The position numbers were made by a program, and so were the translations under genes. Below the pieces are notes generated by a model, which made no database searches, had not been told where the DNA came from, and saw only the letters and a program-made list of their open reading frames with translations. From positions 124,845,212-124,909,211 of the forward strand of contig BTPG01000002.1 in NCBI GenBank assembly GCA_036245525.1: DNA of 64,000 nt, written 5' to 3'. The DNA is from Semisulcospira habei (lineage: Eukaryota; Mollusca; Gastropoda; Semisulcospiridae). Of this stretch, positions 1-11,100 are shown one piece after another. Positions within the stretch are counted from its first letter, which is position 1. Each line of letters begins with the position of its first letter.

Positions 1-362
1 ATTGGTCACAGTGCTAGTGGTTGTATGCAGCACTGGTATTGGTCACAGTGCTAGTGGTTGTATGCAGCACTGGTATTGGTCACAGTGCTAGTGGTTGTAT
101 GCAGCACTGGTATTGGTCACAGTGCTAGTGGGTTGCATGCAGCACTGGTATTGGTCACAGTGCTGGTGGTTGCATGCTTAACTGGTATTGGTCAGTGCTC
201 GTGGTTGTATGCAACACTGGTATTGGTCACAGTGCTGGTGGTTGTATGCAGCACTGGTATTGGTCACAGTGCTGGTGGCTGTATGCAGCACTGGTATTGG
301 TCACAGTGCTAGTGGTTGTATGCAGCACTGGTATTGGTCACGGTGCTAGTGGCTGTATGCAC
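1..362. repeat. 37-bp tandem minisatellite, cut by window edge
   Basis: About 9.7 copies of a 37-bp unit (TTGGTCACAGTGCTAGTGG followed by TTGTATGCAGCACTGGTA). Copies differ by a few substitutions (CTAGTGG/CTGGTGG) and small deletions around 190-200. The array starts before base 1. Open frames across it are an artefact of the repeat; no gene is inferred. Confidence 0.95.
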
Positions 363-1909
363 AAGGGAGTTTTAAAAAAAGGCCTTTATTACTGCTCACA
401 TCTGAATTGTCAAATCACTCACTTGCTGGGTGCCATGAATGGGGCTGGTTTCTTGCTTGCTTCTGATGACAATGTTTCTGATTCTGTATCTTGAGGAATG
501 AAATGCTAGCCTGCTGTACGAGGTGGGCAGTTTTCACACCTTTCTTCACAGTTGGTTTTGTCGCTTTCATGAAGTGCAGTACGAGTGTGTATTGCACTGA
601 TGACCTGTTTACTGTTCTGAACTGGCATGGCCATTATGATCATATTATAGGACACACCTCATCCTGAATTCCTATGAGTGATGAAATCATACTTCCATTT
701 TTGGCAGTTATACGTCAGCACCACAATTGTGTGTTTGCTTGTCCAAAATGAAGGACCAGCACACACAGTCTGGTTCCCCATTTCATCTTTTGATCGACTT
801 GTATTCTGTAATTTACACTCACTCAGTAAGCAAAACGACCTCAGACTGATGTTGGCCTGCACACAGCAGTGCATGGGCCAAACTGCACTAGCCATTGCGG
901 TCTGAGAACGTTTCACATTTTGGGATAGTCTGCTTCAGCCTGCTCACTCTGTTCCATATGAAGATGGGTGTTTGCGTGAATAAGGCTGGCTGGAGACAGA
1001 GTCTCATTCACTTTCACAGTGCAGGGGTCATAAGAATGTATCTTGGTGATAAAATGCGCTTGCTGAGCATGACTCTTTCCAGACCTGTTGACTTTATTGC
1101 TTTGACTGAAGGGAGTATCTCTGGATTGGAATTGGGGAAAAGCTCTTTTTATAGTGGACTCAACTAAAACTGTATTCATCACTGGTCGAATGTAAAAACA
1201 CAAGCACCTTACACTAAGTTACAGTTTGCTTTTTCCACTCTAATGTCACGTTTTTGTGCAAGTCATGTGTCGTTTTCATGTGTCGTTGCCACACATCTTT
1301 GATGAGTGAATGAACACAGAAATATATTTAAGGGATCTCTTTACCCGACCTTGCCACAAGAACACAAGCTGTTTCCGTTTCAAACACTTTGTTCCCTTCT
1401 TTTCTGTCAAGATAGTTTATGACCCGATGCTTAATGTATGCGAGTGAATGCATCTGGAACCGAGTCCATCTTGGTAGATCTGTGCTTATGTGTGATTTTG
1501 GACCTTGTGGCCTGCAGCCTGTAAGACCCAAAGTCACACATCACCACATTTGTGTAGTTGGGATGAATATCTATTGCAGCTGGATCATAATGCCATCCTA
1601 GTCTTGATCATAATGTAGGCCGCAGCTTTACACCTTGTTTATCTTTTCCATGGCTGAGAACTCAGGCTGCTATTCTTGTTCCATTGTTTCTGATTGTTAT
1701 AACCGCATTCATTCCAAGCCTTGATTTGCCAAGCGCTCGCAGATGACTCATATTTTGTGGAGCCTTTCGCAGTCACACAATCATCCATTTGTAGAATGGG
1801 CACAGTATGTTTGAATGAATCAAAGTTGGTGGTGATTTATTTTTTCAATTTGAGTTGTGAACTCCGTGGGCATTGTTATGCACGTTTATGCGTCTTGTTA
1901 AAAACAAAA
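363..1909. other. no recognised gene
   Basis: About 1.5 kb of AT-leaning sequence. I see no recognisable protein similarity, no splice-compatible exon and no known repeat apart from the hairpin at 1481-1548. The open frames are short and overlap on both strands without a protein signature. Confidence 0.5.
1481..1548. repeat. hairpin family 3 (TGTGATTTTGGACC), degenerate copy
   Basis: Imperfect inverted repeat. GTGTGATTTTGGACCTTGTGG on the left pairs with a right arm reading TAAGACCCAAAGTCACACATC. Better-preserved copies lie at 7188-7267 and 53990-54064. No transposase is associated. Confidence 0.6.
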
Positions 1910-1913
1910 TTAA

Positions 1914-1943
1914 CCCCCTTGTGTATGCAGCAACAAGGTACAG
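1914..1943. mobile_element. mini TTAA element
   Basis: A 30-bp segment bounded by TTAA at 1910-1913 and 1944-1947. It begins CCCCCTTGTGTATGCAGC. The same start follows a TTAA at 3106-3109, and its reverse ends near 2441 and 14687. It is the first of four consecutive segments separated by single TTAA sites. Confidence 0.45.
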
Positions 1944-1947
1944 TTAA

Positions 1948-2200
1948 CTCTTTCACTGCTTAGAGAAATTGAACATCACCCACCTGCAAGAGTAGATCCT
2001 CATGAGCCCCCAACGTTATGGGGGCTCCATGAAGATCTATGCCTCTTGCTGCAACCACTGTATGTCCATGTTGATTGATGTCTGGGGATCTTGTAGTTGT
2101 ACATTGAATTTCAAGACCAGTCTGTGTCCATGTTGATTGATGTCTGGGGATCTTGTACATTGAATTTCAAGACCGGTCTATGTCCACTGGCGGTAAGGGG
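1948..2200. mobile_element. TTAA hairpin element, family 2 (CATGAGCCCC)
   Basis: Flanked by TTAA at 1944-1947 and 2201-2204. The inner hairpin at about 1983-2053 pairs AGATCCTCATGAGCCCCC with GGGGGCTCCATGAAGATC. The right part contains an internal direct duplication of about 65 bp (ATGTCCATGTTGATTGATG repeated). The ends resemble other family 2 termini. The right TTAA is shared with the next element. Confidence 0.75.
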
Positions 2201-2204
2201 TTAA

Positions 2205-2409
2205 CCCTTTTCATCCTGATACACTTTGGCTTGAAATACTTTTTACTATGAAAGTTCAAGGGTGGTGCCAGAATAGCTTGGCGCCTGAGGCGCAAAGCTA
2301 TTCTGGCACCACCCTTGAACTAAAACAGTGGATCTATCACCTAATCAGCAATAGAGCCCTCATAGGACAATAAGCAAAATGTAATAATTCAGCCTAAGGA
2401 TGTAATGGG
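2205..2409. mobile_element. TTAA hairpin element, family 1 (GGCGCC core)
   Basis: Flanked by TTAA at 2201-2204 and 2410-2413. Ends begin CCCTTTTCATCCTGATAC and finish GATGTAATGGG. The central palindrome at about 2253-2323 pairs AGTTCAAGGGTGGTGCCAG with the reverse arm CTGGCACCACCCTTGAACT. TTAA duplication and CCC ends suggest a non-autonomous piggyBac-like element. No ORF. Confidence 0.8.
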
Positions 2410-2413
2410 TTAA

Positions 2414-2441
2414 CAATTCCAGGGCTGCATGCACCAGGGGG
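2414..2441. mobile_element. mini TTAA element
   Basis: A 28-bp segment between TTAA 2410-2413 and TTAA 2442-2445, ending GCATGCACCAGGGGG. It shares its left TTAA with the preceding family 1 element and closes the chain of TTAA-separated segments begun at 1910. Confidence 0.4.
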
Positions 2442-2847
2442 TTAATTGTCTAGATTTTTGTTGCTGTAGCAGACAATGAACTGATTTCATGGATGGGTTT
2501 GATTTGATTGCTTCTATGCACTATACTCACGGAGAAGAGAACCAAATTTGAAAAATCGACTTGTTCCCTTCAACTTACAGGTAGTGCAGGGAACTTAAGG
2601 AAATGCAGATTTTTATTTTTGGAACAGTAGAAGTAGTGAATATATTCTGCTATGTTCTTTGGCCGTGGGTGTTTTTTTTTTGTATATTTTTTATACCCCT
2701 TTCTATAGTGATTTTTTTTTTCTTTCTTTCAGAATATCTTATCGTTTTGTTGTGAATACTCTAAGAGTTTAAACCTTGGTGACAATGTTATTTAGCGAGT
2801 CAGAAATAGTATTGTTTCAAGTGAAAAGTGTGGGGCTGAATCATAAA

Positions 2848-2924
2848 ATGTGTGCTGACCTTTGATTTTGTGTCCAACATCCTATATATATGTAAGGTCC
2901 AAAATTACAGACCATCACATGTTA
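2848..2924. repeat. hairpin family 3, degenerate copy
   Basis: TGTGCTGACCTTTGATTTTG on the left pairs imperfectly with CCAAAATTACAGACCATCAC on the right, around an AT-rich loop. The rest of 2446-3105 is AT-rich with no recognised gene. Confidence 0.5.
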
Positions 2925-3159
2925 ATAATAGTTTCAGGCATAAATCGGATTCAGAGTTGGAATTCAATATGGTATATCAAGTGAGCTGCTGGTTTTCCAC
3001 AAGCAGTAGAATGTTTATTTACAGCTGTTTGTCTTTCATAGCTTTATTTCATTATTTTTTATTTAGGGTCATTTGCCTTGTTTTGTAAATGAATTCATTT
3101 TTTCATTAACCCCCTTGTGTGTGAAGCCACTGCCACAGCAGCACCTGTTTTAACCCGCC

Positions 3160-3292
3160 TTAACCCCACAGCCGCATTTCCAAACTTTTGGGGGCGTCAA
3201 ACGACTATGTAGGTGACAAGCTCCTATGGCACTACCCTTGAATTATGATCAATCCATCTCCTGCTGCAGGGTCTCAGGGCTAAATGGGTTAA
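3160..3292. mobile_element. TTAA element family 1, internally deleted
   Basis: Starts at TTAA 3160-3163 followed by CCCCACAGCCGC and ends GGGCTAAATGGG before TTAA 3289-3292. It keeps the distal flanking segment (CAAACTTTTGGGGGCGTC) and the right palindrome arm (GGCACTACCCTTGAATTATG), but most of the left arm is missing. Confidence 0.65.
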
Positions 3293-3413
3293 GTGACCAC
3301 CCTCCCCTTTTGAGAGATCACCTGTCATTAAAGGCCATCATTTAGGTGGTGGTAGTGACTGAAATGCTGGTCTTTGGTGACAGGTGACACTTTTTGCCAC
3401 ATCAAGATTTCTC

Positions 3414-3633
3414 TTAACCCATTTAGCCCCGAGTCCCTACAGCAGGAGATGGCTTGACCATGGTGCACATAACTCAAAGGTAGTGCCAGATTAGCTTGGC
3501 GCCTGTAGGTGCCAAGCTAAACTGGCAGTGCCCTTGAGTTATCATGGTCAAGCCATCTCCTGCAACTGGTACATAGTCGTTAGGCAACACCTCCAAAATT
3601 TCAGAAATGGTACCTTGGGGCTAAAAGGGTTAA
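3414..3633. mobile_element. TTAA hairpin element, family 1
   Basis: Complete copy. TTAA 3414-3417, end CCCATTTAGCCCCGAGTCC, palindrome at about 3450-3562 (CAGCAGGAGATGGCTTGACC versus GGTCAAGCCATCTCCTGC), and the end GGGGCTAAAAGGG before TTAA 3630-3633. Core variant AGATTAGCTTGGCGCC. Confidence 0.85.
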
Positions 3634-4636
3634 CGACCACAATTATCCTTGCAGAAAAAAATGGTCGTGTTCTTTACAATGCTGATTGCTGCACGCACAA
3701 GGGGGTTGTAATTGCAAGGTGCTACCTGTTCCTTGGGTTCTCTCTCGTTCACCACCGACTCGCTGCAAGCTATTTCTGGCGTGAACCATCCTGATTTCCA
3801 CTCTTGAATTGTGACTGAATGCAAGACTAAGAATTTCACCGAGTATTTATGAATTGTTGAGTTTGCCGTCTGTGTGCGTAGGTAAGTGAACTGTGTGAAT
3901 GATGCGTGAAAACTGTACAGGTCTTTTTTGAATTTGTATGCACTGTGCAACAGCAAGTCCTTTGTTTAAGGCAGACTGAGTTAATGCGACACATCAGGCT
4001 GTAACTGAGCTTCAGCTCTTTGTGACATCTTCAGGAAATGGATTGACCGTGGTATTCAAGGGTAGTGCCTGATTAGCTTTGTGCTATCAGGCGCTAGCCT
4101 TGAACTGCCATGGTCAACACATGTTCTGGTTCAGGTGTTTCGGCTCGAGTAGATGTGTTGCTAGCACGTTTCTTTCATGTTTTTGGACAAGAGATTCTTG
4201 TGATAGCATTCCAGTCACTATGTCCACCGAATTTCTGTTTTCTTACGTTGTGCGTATTGTTTTGGTTGTACTAATTATGTAAGTGCATGAATCCTTTCAT
4301 CAGGTGACAGTTGGGGAAATGTATTTGGTGTAGATGATCTATATTCACTTTTTGTTCTCGCATAACTTTGAGTGTGTGCAAGGGAGCGTTGAAGCAAAGC
4401 ATGTCTGACCAAGGGTTGTGTGGCGCAGAGAATGAATGTGTGGGTGTTCGTGCGAGAGAAAGGAGCGAAGTAGGGGAGAGGCTGATTATGGACATGTTGT
4501 ATGCAGTTGTGCCCGTATAAAACGCTTATTTGTATGTATAAATTGTACTGTGAGAATTAAATCTTTATGCCGAATCTAGTGGATTTTTTTTCTTCCTAGG
4601 TACAGCAAGACCCGTTTGACAAGGTGTTGCCCATCA
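3634..4636. other. no recognised gene; possible poly(A) signal
   Basis: No supported coding sequence. A degenerate family 1 hairpin lies at about 4030-4125 (TTCAAGGGTAGTGCCTGATTA). AATTAAATC at 4555-4563 could be the poly(A) signal of a plus-strand transcript ending near 4580, which would converge on LRRCC1. That is speculative. Confidence 0.35.
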
Positions 4637-4804
4637 TTAACCCTTTTTATCCTGATACACCATTGACTGATAGTTCAAGGGTGGTGCCAAGCTATTCTGG
4701 CACCCCCTTTGAACTAAAGTGGTTGCATCTCCTAATTTGTAATGTAGCTTTCATAGGGCATTAATGCACGTTTAAAAAAAATCAGCCTCGATGTAATGGG
4801 TTAA
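4637..4804. mobile_element. TTAA hairpin element, family 1, short core
   Basis: Flanked by TTAA 4637-4640 and 4801-4804. Ends CCCTTTTTATCCTGATAC and GATGTAATGGG match the copy at 2205-2409. The palindrome AGTTCAAGGGTGGTGCCA / TGGCACCCCCTTTGAACT has lost the GGCGCC centre. Confidence 0.8.
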
Positions 4805-4969
4805 AGACCATCATATAGGTGGCTGAATGACGGATCTCTTGTAATGGTGACCACTCCAGCCACAGTACTGCATGCATCCACGATGTAAATTTCAGCGGCG
4901 GCATACTAAAGAGACTTGTACTTCAGAAATTCACTCAAACTTGTAAATTAAAATGGACAACCAAGCACT

Positions 4970-5053
4970 TGTTGGGCTGTCGGTAACACTGTCTGTCTTG
5001 GTGAATCTTGCAGACGTCTTGTCAAGAAGCGCTACCGACAACCAGAGGATTAA
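4970..5053. mobile_element. hairpin family 5 (CTGTCGGTAACG), degenerate
   Basis: GGGCTGTCGGTAACACTGTC on the left pairs with AAGCGCTACCGACAACC on the right, ending at TTAA 5050-5053. Same family as 17092-18715, 50541-50633 and 50751-50839. Confidence 0.6.
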
Positions 5054-5074
5054 AATGTACGCAAAGTAGACGGA

Positions 5075-5227
5075 CTGACCATGATAATTCAAGGGTAGTG
5101 CCAGATTAGCTTGGCGCCTGAAGGTGCCAAGCTAATATGGCACTACCCTTGATTTGTCATGAATAGATTGCCTGCAAACAGGTGCATAGCCTGCAACAGG
5201 TGCATAGCCGTGGGTTAAATGAGTTAA
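5075..5227. mobile_element. family 1 hairpin, partial
   Basis: Palindrome GACCATGATAATTCAAGGG ... CCCTTGATTTGTCATG with core TAGCTTGGCGCC/GGTGCCAAGCTA. The right flank has a small direct duplication of CAGGTGCATAGCC. The right end is near TTAA 5224-5227; no left TTAA is visible. Confidence 0.65.
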
Positions 5228-5571
5228 ACAGTTTCTGCTAGATACTGTGCTTCACACACCGAGGGCACAAATTCAAATATACAGACTTCCATTAAAAACG
5301 GGAATTTTTCACCATAGCGCTTTTCTTCGTAACTCTGCTTTAATCCGGGTTATTTAGACGTCATTTATTAGAAAATGTAATGACCGAGTCCGTTAAGTCG
5401 TGTGCAAATAGAATGTTTAGTTTTAAAAACCGCACATGGATGACATGACGTCATCAGTGACACTACCGTCACAGGATATTAAAAAGAAAATTTCGGCCTG
5501 TTTGGTCTTGACCTACCTTTCGTTTGTCAAAGGCACCTAAATAATCAACATGACCTACAAACATGAATATC

Positions 5572-5959
5572 GATTGATTGATTGTACCTTGCTTAACGTC
5601 CCGACAGCAACAAGGCTTTCTCAGGACGTGCCTGCACTGCTTGTGAAAAAATAAAAACTAAACAGAACATTGAATGTATGTCGCCAACCGGTCAAATACG
5701 TTAAATAAACCTAACACATGGGGCCTAAATAAAGCTAAGACCATTTAGCAACACACATCCAATATCAAGAGCTACAGGCAGTGCAGACAGTAGGGAGAGT
5801 TTTAAAAAGGCAAATACAGGTGAATGGACAAAGGGTAGACAGAAACACATGCCCCAGAATAGAGAGAAAAACCCACGCTGTGGGGCTGAGCAGGGTGACC
5901 CTGGGAACTAAAAAATACCTAACCCCACCCAAGTCCCCCAGGGCAGACCCGGGTGGGGG
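5572..5959 (-). mobile_element. SINE-like 390-bp retroelement, copy 1
   Basis: Inserted into the transposon above with a perfect 12-bp target duplication AACATGAATATC (5560-5571, 5960-5971); the uninterrupted site is at about 13370. The tail (GATT)3 at the left on the plus strand implies minus orientation, head at CCCACCCGGGTCTGCC. Copies 2 and 3 at 48012-48406 and 60557-60950 share start, end and length. I see no clear pol III A/B boxes. It could also be a non-autonomous LINE end. Confidence 0.85.
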
Positions 5960-6025
5960 AACATGAATATCAAAATGTTCTTTATTTTTAGGTTAGCGGC
6001 CATATTTACCTGATCAAATGGATAT

Positions 6026-6467
6026 AAGATAAGATAAGATAAACTTTATTGCTATAATTATGCATAAACATTAGGAATTTTTTGCGGCATAGCTGACGAG
6101 CGTCCATATGACCATCAACACATAAAACATACATACATCACAATCAAGCAGACTCTAAAATAACAAAACACACATGTATAGAAGTCATTCTACTAAGTGT
6201 GCACACACATCTAAGTCAGTGAAGTAAAATAAACCTATAGCATAATAAACATATATATGACAACAAAGACCGCCAAGTGAGGCCGCAGCGAAAACAGATT
6301 AGCTACATTCATATTCATTCTTAAAACTGTATATCCTGTTTAAGAAGAGGTTTGATAGAACATATACATAACTATAAACAACTAAGATAGGCTGTAGGTA
6401 ATTCTAATGAGGGACTTTAAGTCAATCTGCTGAATTAAATCATACCACAGCCGCATTAGACAGGGCC
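6026..6467 (-). mobile_element. LINE 3' end fragment
   Basis: Inserted in transposon copy A between a TAT repeat (6023-6025, 6468-6470). On the minus strand it ends GCAATAAAGTTTATC with a (TTATC)n tail, like the 3' ends of CR1/L2-type LINEs. No protein remnant is recognisable, so the clade is uncertain. Confidence 0.6.
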
Positions 6468-7187
6468 TATGGGTGTGTTCTTTATCTATGTGGCAGTCAG
6501 TGAAGCATAAAAAATGACTTGAAAGTAATTCACATTAAATCAAATAAGATTTATTAAGAAAATGATGTGCACCAGAAGTTCTGGTTCTCTAATGAATTTT
6601 TCCCGAGTCAAATTTCGTTTGAGGCAGTTAATAACATCGGTCGATCATGCACATTTCTCTCCCCTGACAGTGCTATATAACCTACTTTACTTTGTAACCT
6701 TCCTAAAATATTAGCACTGGCAGTCTCCCCTTTTCTTTTCAGTTAATAACATCATTAGCAATCCGCACAACTTGTGTGTTAAAACATCTCACAGGAAACT
6801 TGCTTCACAGAGTGTGTCCTGTTTTGCTTATTTTCACCATAGGTTGAACATCTGAAGTAAGCAACAAATAAATTTTTTTTTGTTTTGCTGCGAGGATGGC
6901 CCTTTTTTAATGGAAGTCACTATACATGCATACAAGTCCGCTTACCACTTTGATTCGAGATTCTTGTGTGCAAGAAAATAACTACATGTACAGCTGCAGG
7001 AGACAAGACGCTCTAAACTGGTAGAGTGCATCATGTCTTGATACGCCAGCTTCACTGTCACTGTCCAAGTGTTACGGGTTATGATTAATAAAATTACTTA
7101 AATCATTACTTTACTAAGGTAAGGAATGTCCTGTGGAATAAAAAGCAATACAAAAATAAAGGTTTGCATACAAATGGACCGGACGGA

Positions 7188-7267
7188 AAAAAATGTGTGC
7201 TGGCCTGTGATTTTGGACCTTACGGGCGTCAGCCCGTAAGGTCCAAAATCACAGGTCAGCACACAAA
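7188..7267. repeat. hairpin family 3, near-perfect copy
   Basis: About 33-bp arms with a 4-base loop: TGTGCTGGCCTGTGATTTTG on the left and CAAAATCACAGGTCAGCACA on the right, with one mismatch pair. It lies 81 to 160 bases beyond the LRRCC1 stop codon on the gene's strand, so it is probably in the 3' UTR. Confidence 0.85.
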
Positions 7268-7347
7268 TTTAGAGCCCGAAGAGACTATCCTCTACAAGGT
7301 CAGAACAGACGAGACTGTTGATGACCCAGACGCTGCTGTAGAACCGG

Positions 7348-7473
7348 TCAAAAGAGGTCAGACTGCAGATCGCCTAGAGCCTGTGTCATTCGCTTCACCT
7401 TCTCTTCCAGGGTGCGTTTGGCGTGCTCCGTTTCTCGCAGCAACTCGCGCATTTCTTCCTCCACCATGACCAC
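7348..7473 (-). CDS. LRRCC1: LRRCC1 terminal coding exon
   Basis: Phase 0 acceptor TTTTCAG|GTG, 41 residues then TGA at 7348-7350. It contains EEEMRELLRETEHAKRTLEE and ends DLQSDLF. The vertebrate protein ends at the same place with a similar EKEMRELLEE stretch, so this is the true C-terminus rather than a truncation. No obvious AATAAA follows on the minus strand close by; the 3' UTR probably runs into hairpin 7188-7267. Confidence 0.92.
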   Translation of the reverse strand: MVMVEEEMRELLRETEHAKRTLEEKVKRMTQALGDLQSDLF

Positions 7474-7628
7474 CTGAAAATACGCCCAGCGGTGCACACA
7501 TGCGTGAGTGACGGCCTTCAGTTGTGGAGACTGATTCGGCTTTTTCTATTACAAAGTCCCAGAAAGCTGAATTTCACCTTCATGGCTCCCGCCACCATTC
7601 TTCATATTGGAATCAAAATTTTCTCTTG

Positions 7629-7803
7629 AGTGCCGAGAAAAATGGAACGTCACCCAACTGCAAGTGGTATAGATCCTCATATGCCCCCGCAATTGTGGGG
7701 GCTCATGAGGATCTATGCCTCTTGCTGAATCCTTCTTCCTTTGAAGTCTGGTGATCGAATTTGCAATAATTTCAAACTCACCATCTGTGTCCAGTGGCAG
7801 TGC
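7629..7803. mobile_element. TTAA-type hairpin element, family 2 (intronic)
   Basis: AGTGCCGAGAAAAATGGAAC left end, palindrome TAGATCCTCATATGCCCCC / GGGGGCTCATGAGGATCTA, right end TGTCCAGTGGCAGTG. It lies in the last LRRCC1 intron. The TTAA flanks are not preserved. Confidence 0.75.
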
Positions 7804-7840
7804 AGGAGTAAAGAATATTCAGTCCAAACACCACTCGAAC

Positions 7841-7935
7841 CCACAGGCATGGGATATTCGTTGCGAAATCAACCACCTCTGTAACACGGGTAACAGGAAA
7901 TAGTCTCTTTCGCAACGAATATCCCATGCGTGTGG
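7841..7935. repeat. inverted repeat, 28-bp arms (intronic)
   Basis: CCACAGGCATGGGATATTCG at 7841 pairs with CGAATATCCCATGCGTGTGG ending at 7935, around a loop of about 45 bases; one mismatched position. Only copy in the window. It fills most of the gap between hairpin 7629-7803 and exon 7975-8110. Confidence 0.75.
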
Positions 7936-7974
7936 TCTGACCCAAAGTAAGCGATTCCACTCTTCAGAGCTCAC

Positions 7975-8110
7975 CTTCCTCTCGGCCATGTCAACCTCCT
8001 GCTGTTTTTCCTGCGTCATGCGCGCCAACTCCTCTCTATGGGACTTCTCGGCCGATTCCAGCTGCTGTCGGAATGCGTCATCCATGCTCCGCATCTTCAC
8101 TATCGCAAGC
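7975..8110 (-). CDS. LRRCC1: LRRCC1 penultimate exon
   Basis: Acceptor GTCCCAG|GCTTGC (phase 2), donor AGGAAG|GTGAGC (phase 0), 136 nt. It encodes coiled coil with KMRSMDDAFRQQLESAEKSH, matching the conserved LRRCC1 SMDDAF motif, and EELARMTQEKQQEV. The acceptor lies only about 20 bases from the fold-back complex starting near 8131, so part of the branch region comes from that repeat. Confidence 0.93.
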
Positions 8111-8130
8111 CTGGGACACGGGACAGATAG

Positions 8131-11100
8131 CACACTATAAGTTTTTGGTAGCGGGGGTTTGCTACACGGACCCTTGTAGGCCTGAGGGAGGTCAACGGAA
8201 CCATTGTACCCCGTAGGCCTGAGGGGTACAATGGTTCCTTTGACTTCCCGAAGGCCTACAAGGGTCCGTGCAGCAAGCACCTACTACCAATAACGTATTA
8301 TTTTGTTTTCATTCCTCCACTATTTTCCTAAAAGAAATCAAGAAGACATCTTCCAACCTGGATCACACCAGACACGACTGACGTCAAAAGAATATACATT
8401 TAAACATAATAGACTTATGACGTAATTTAAAATATATCATGACGTTGCCGTCTCCAGTACTGAGTGTGCTTGTTGTTTCGAACAACACTAAGTAACTTTT
8501 TACTTTAGAATGTTTTGGTGATCTTTTATAGAAAACTCGCATCCAAGATGCGTCATGAAGAGGGCTACATGAAGTCCGCCATTTGTCGCTACCATTTGTA
8601 TCACGGTCACATGGTGCGGTTTGCGCTAAAGATACTGGTCGTGTGACGTAGGGATGAAAACAATATAAGTTATTGGTCGCAGGGGTTTGCTACACGGACC
8701 CTTGTAGGCCTGACGGAGGTGAAAGGAACCACTGTACCCCGAAGGCCTGAGGGGTATATTAAATTTAGTTCCTTTGACCTCCCGAAGGCCTACAATGGTC
8801 CGTGCAGCAAGCACCTGCTACCAATAACGTATTTGTTTTCATCCCTCCACTATTTTCCTAAAAGAAATCAAGAAGACATCTTCCGACCTGGATCACGCCA
8901 GACATGACTAACGTCAAAGGAATATACATTATATATATATATGCTAACCGTGTCGCTGCGACCACACTACTTGCCACGTGAATTCGGCCAGCTGACTATA
9001 ATTACCGTTTATGTTCCGGGTCCCGACTTCAAAGCTGCAGCTGAGACGATCGCTGACTGTTATTCTAGAGTGGTATCAAACTATCCTGACCAGCTTTATT
9101 CTTGGCGACTTCAATCAGTGCGATCTAACACCACACCTCTCTCTACAACAGTACATTACATGTCCTACAAGACTTAATCGCACCATTGATCTCTGCTTTG
9201 GCAACATTGACGATGCGTTTAAGCCGTTGTGTAGGCCCCCACTGGGGCGCTCGGACCACAACGTCATACACTTGTTGCCAAAGTATAGACAAAAAATAAA
9301 GACGTCCAAGACTGTAACGAAAACCACACAGCTGTGGACACCGGACAGCATGGAGGAGCTCCGTGGGTGCTTTGAGGCGACAGATTGGGATATGTTTACT
9401 CATAACTGTGATGACCCTAATGAACTTGTTGAGACAGTCACTTCTTACGTAAGATTTTGTGAGAACACTGTAATTAAAACCAAGACAGTGAAGGTGTTTG
9501 CTAACAATAAGCCATGGGTCAGCAAGGAGCTAAAGGTGTATTGGAACCAGAAGAAACTGGCTTTCTTACAGGGTAACACCGATGAATTTCGGGAAAAGGA
9601 GAGGGATTTTAGAAGGGCTGCTAGGACTGCCAGACTGAACTATAAAAGCAAGATCGAAACAAAATTTTCTTCTGGCAACGCTAGAGATGCATGGAATGGT
9701 CTGAACGGCATGATGGGTAGGCAGCAAAAGAAACAAGCCAGGCTCTGCACTGGGAATCCATTTGAGATGGCCAATGATCTAAATCGTTTTTACTCACGGT
9801 TCGATGGCAGAAACTTTAGTGATAACTGTGATGAATTGTGCCAGTCCATTGTGCCGGAACCTTTGTCAATTACTGAAGAGGAGGTAGTAAACATCTTTTC
9901 TAAGCTGAATGCACACAAAGCACCTGGACCAGATGGGTTAGGTGGAAGAGTATTGAAAACCTGTGCAGGTCAATTGGGGAAGATCTTCACTACTATCTTT
10001 CAGTTCCTGCTTGATCATCATACTGTCCCTACGGCTTGGAAATCATCAATCATTGTCCCGATTCCTAAAAAAACCAACGCTCATGAATTCAACGATTTCC
10101 GTCCAGTTGCACTGACTTCCATTCTGTCAAAATGTATGGAAAAAGTGGTGAGGAGGCATCTGTTAAATGATGTTGCCGAACTACTGGATCCATTCCAATT
10201 TGCTTACAAAAACCATAGGGGTGTGGAGGATGCATGCCTTACTCTGTACAATCTTGTATTTCAACATCTTGAGAAATCAAAAGCACATGTGAGAATTCTT
10301 TTTATTGACTTTTCTAATGCTTTTAATACTGTTGAACCACTGATGCTTTTGCAGCGTATGATGGACTTTAATGTGAACACAAACATTATTCTGTGGGTGC
10401 GAGACTTTTTGAAGGACAGGCCACAACGTGTAAATGTACACGGCAGTCTGTCTGACCAAGTGGTGCTAAATTCAGGCTGCCCTCAAGGTTGTGTCCTCTC
10501 TCCGACATTGTTTTCTATATACACAGACCATATGGCGTTGTCACACTGCCACTTCTCGTCTCTTAAAGTTCTCAGACGACATGGCCCTTGTACGCCTACT
10601 CCAAAAAGAAGACAGTCTGACCGAGTACTTTGCACAGATAGCAGTATTAGAGTCATGGTGCAAAGATAGTTTTCTGGAAATGAATGTACAGAAAACCAAG
10701 GAACTCGTCATTGATGACAGGAAAGTTGATGATATTTTTGTACCTGTCTCAATTAATAATCAACCTGTTGAGGTGGTCACTGAATTTAAGTACCTTGGCA
10801 CAGTCGTGGATAGTGGGCTGTCCTTCACTGGAAACACTGATCTGATTGTGAAAAAAGCAAACCAGCGTCTGTACCTTCTTAGGAAACTGAGAAGTTTTGA
10901 TGTCAGTTCCAGGGTTTTAGAATCCGTTTATAGAAGCCTGATCGAAAGCATACTGACGTTTAACATCACTGCTTGGTATGGCAATCTCAGTATGAAAAAC
11001 AGGGGCAGACTGTCACGTATCGTCAGAACAGCTGAGAAGATCATTGGCCTAGGACAGTACCCAGTAGATGATCTGTACCACAGAGCTGTCCGAAGGATAG

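Larger units (their letters stand above)
5280..6922. mobile_element. TA-flanked DNA transposon copy A (Tc1/mariner-like MITE), twice interrupted
   Basis: Terminal inverted repeats TACAGACTTCCATTAAAA (left) and its counterpart ending TTTTAATGGAAGTCACTA, with TA on both sides (5278-5279, 6923-6924). The whole body is the reverse complement of 12868-13720. Comparison with that copy shows two later insertions, 5572-5959 and 6026-6467. Without them the element is about 800 bp. No transposase ORF, so non-autonomous. Tc1/mariner is inferred only from the TA target. Confidence 0.75.

Noticed and set aside
1..494. Hydrophobic repeat proteins (VLVTVLVVVCSTGIG type)
   Set aside because: Frame over a 37-bp minisatellite; no support outside the array.
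895..1203. Overlapping 90- and 96-codon frames on both strands
   Set aside because: No family resemblance, and the overlap of similar-length frames on both strands is typical of chance.
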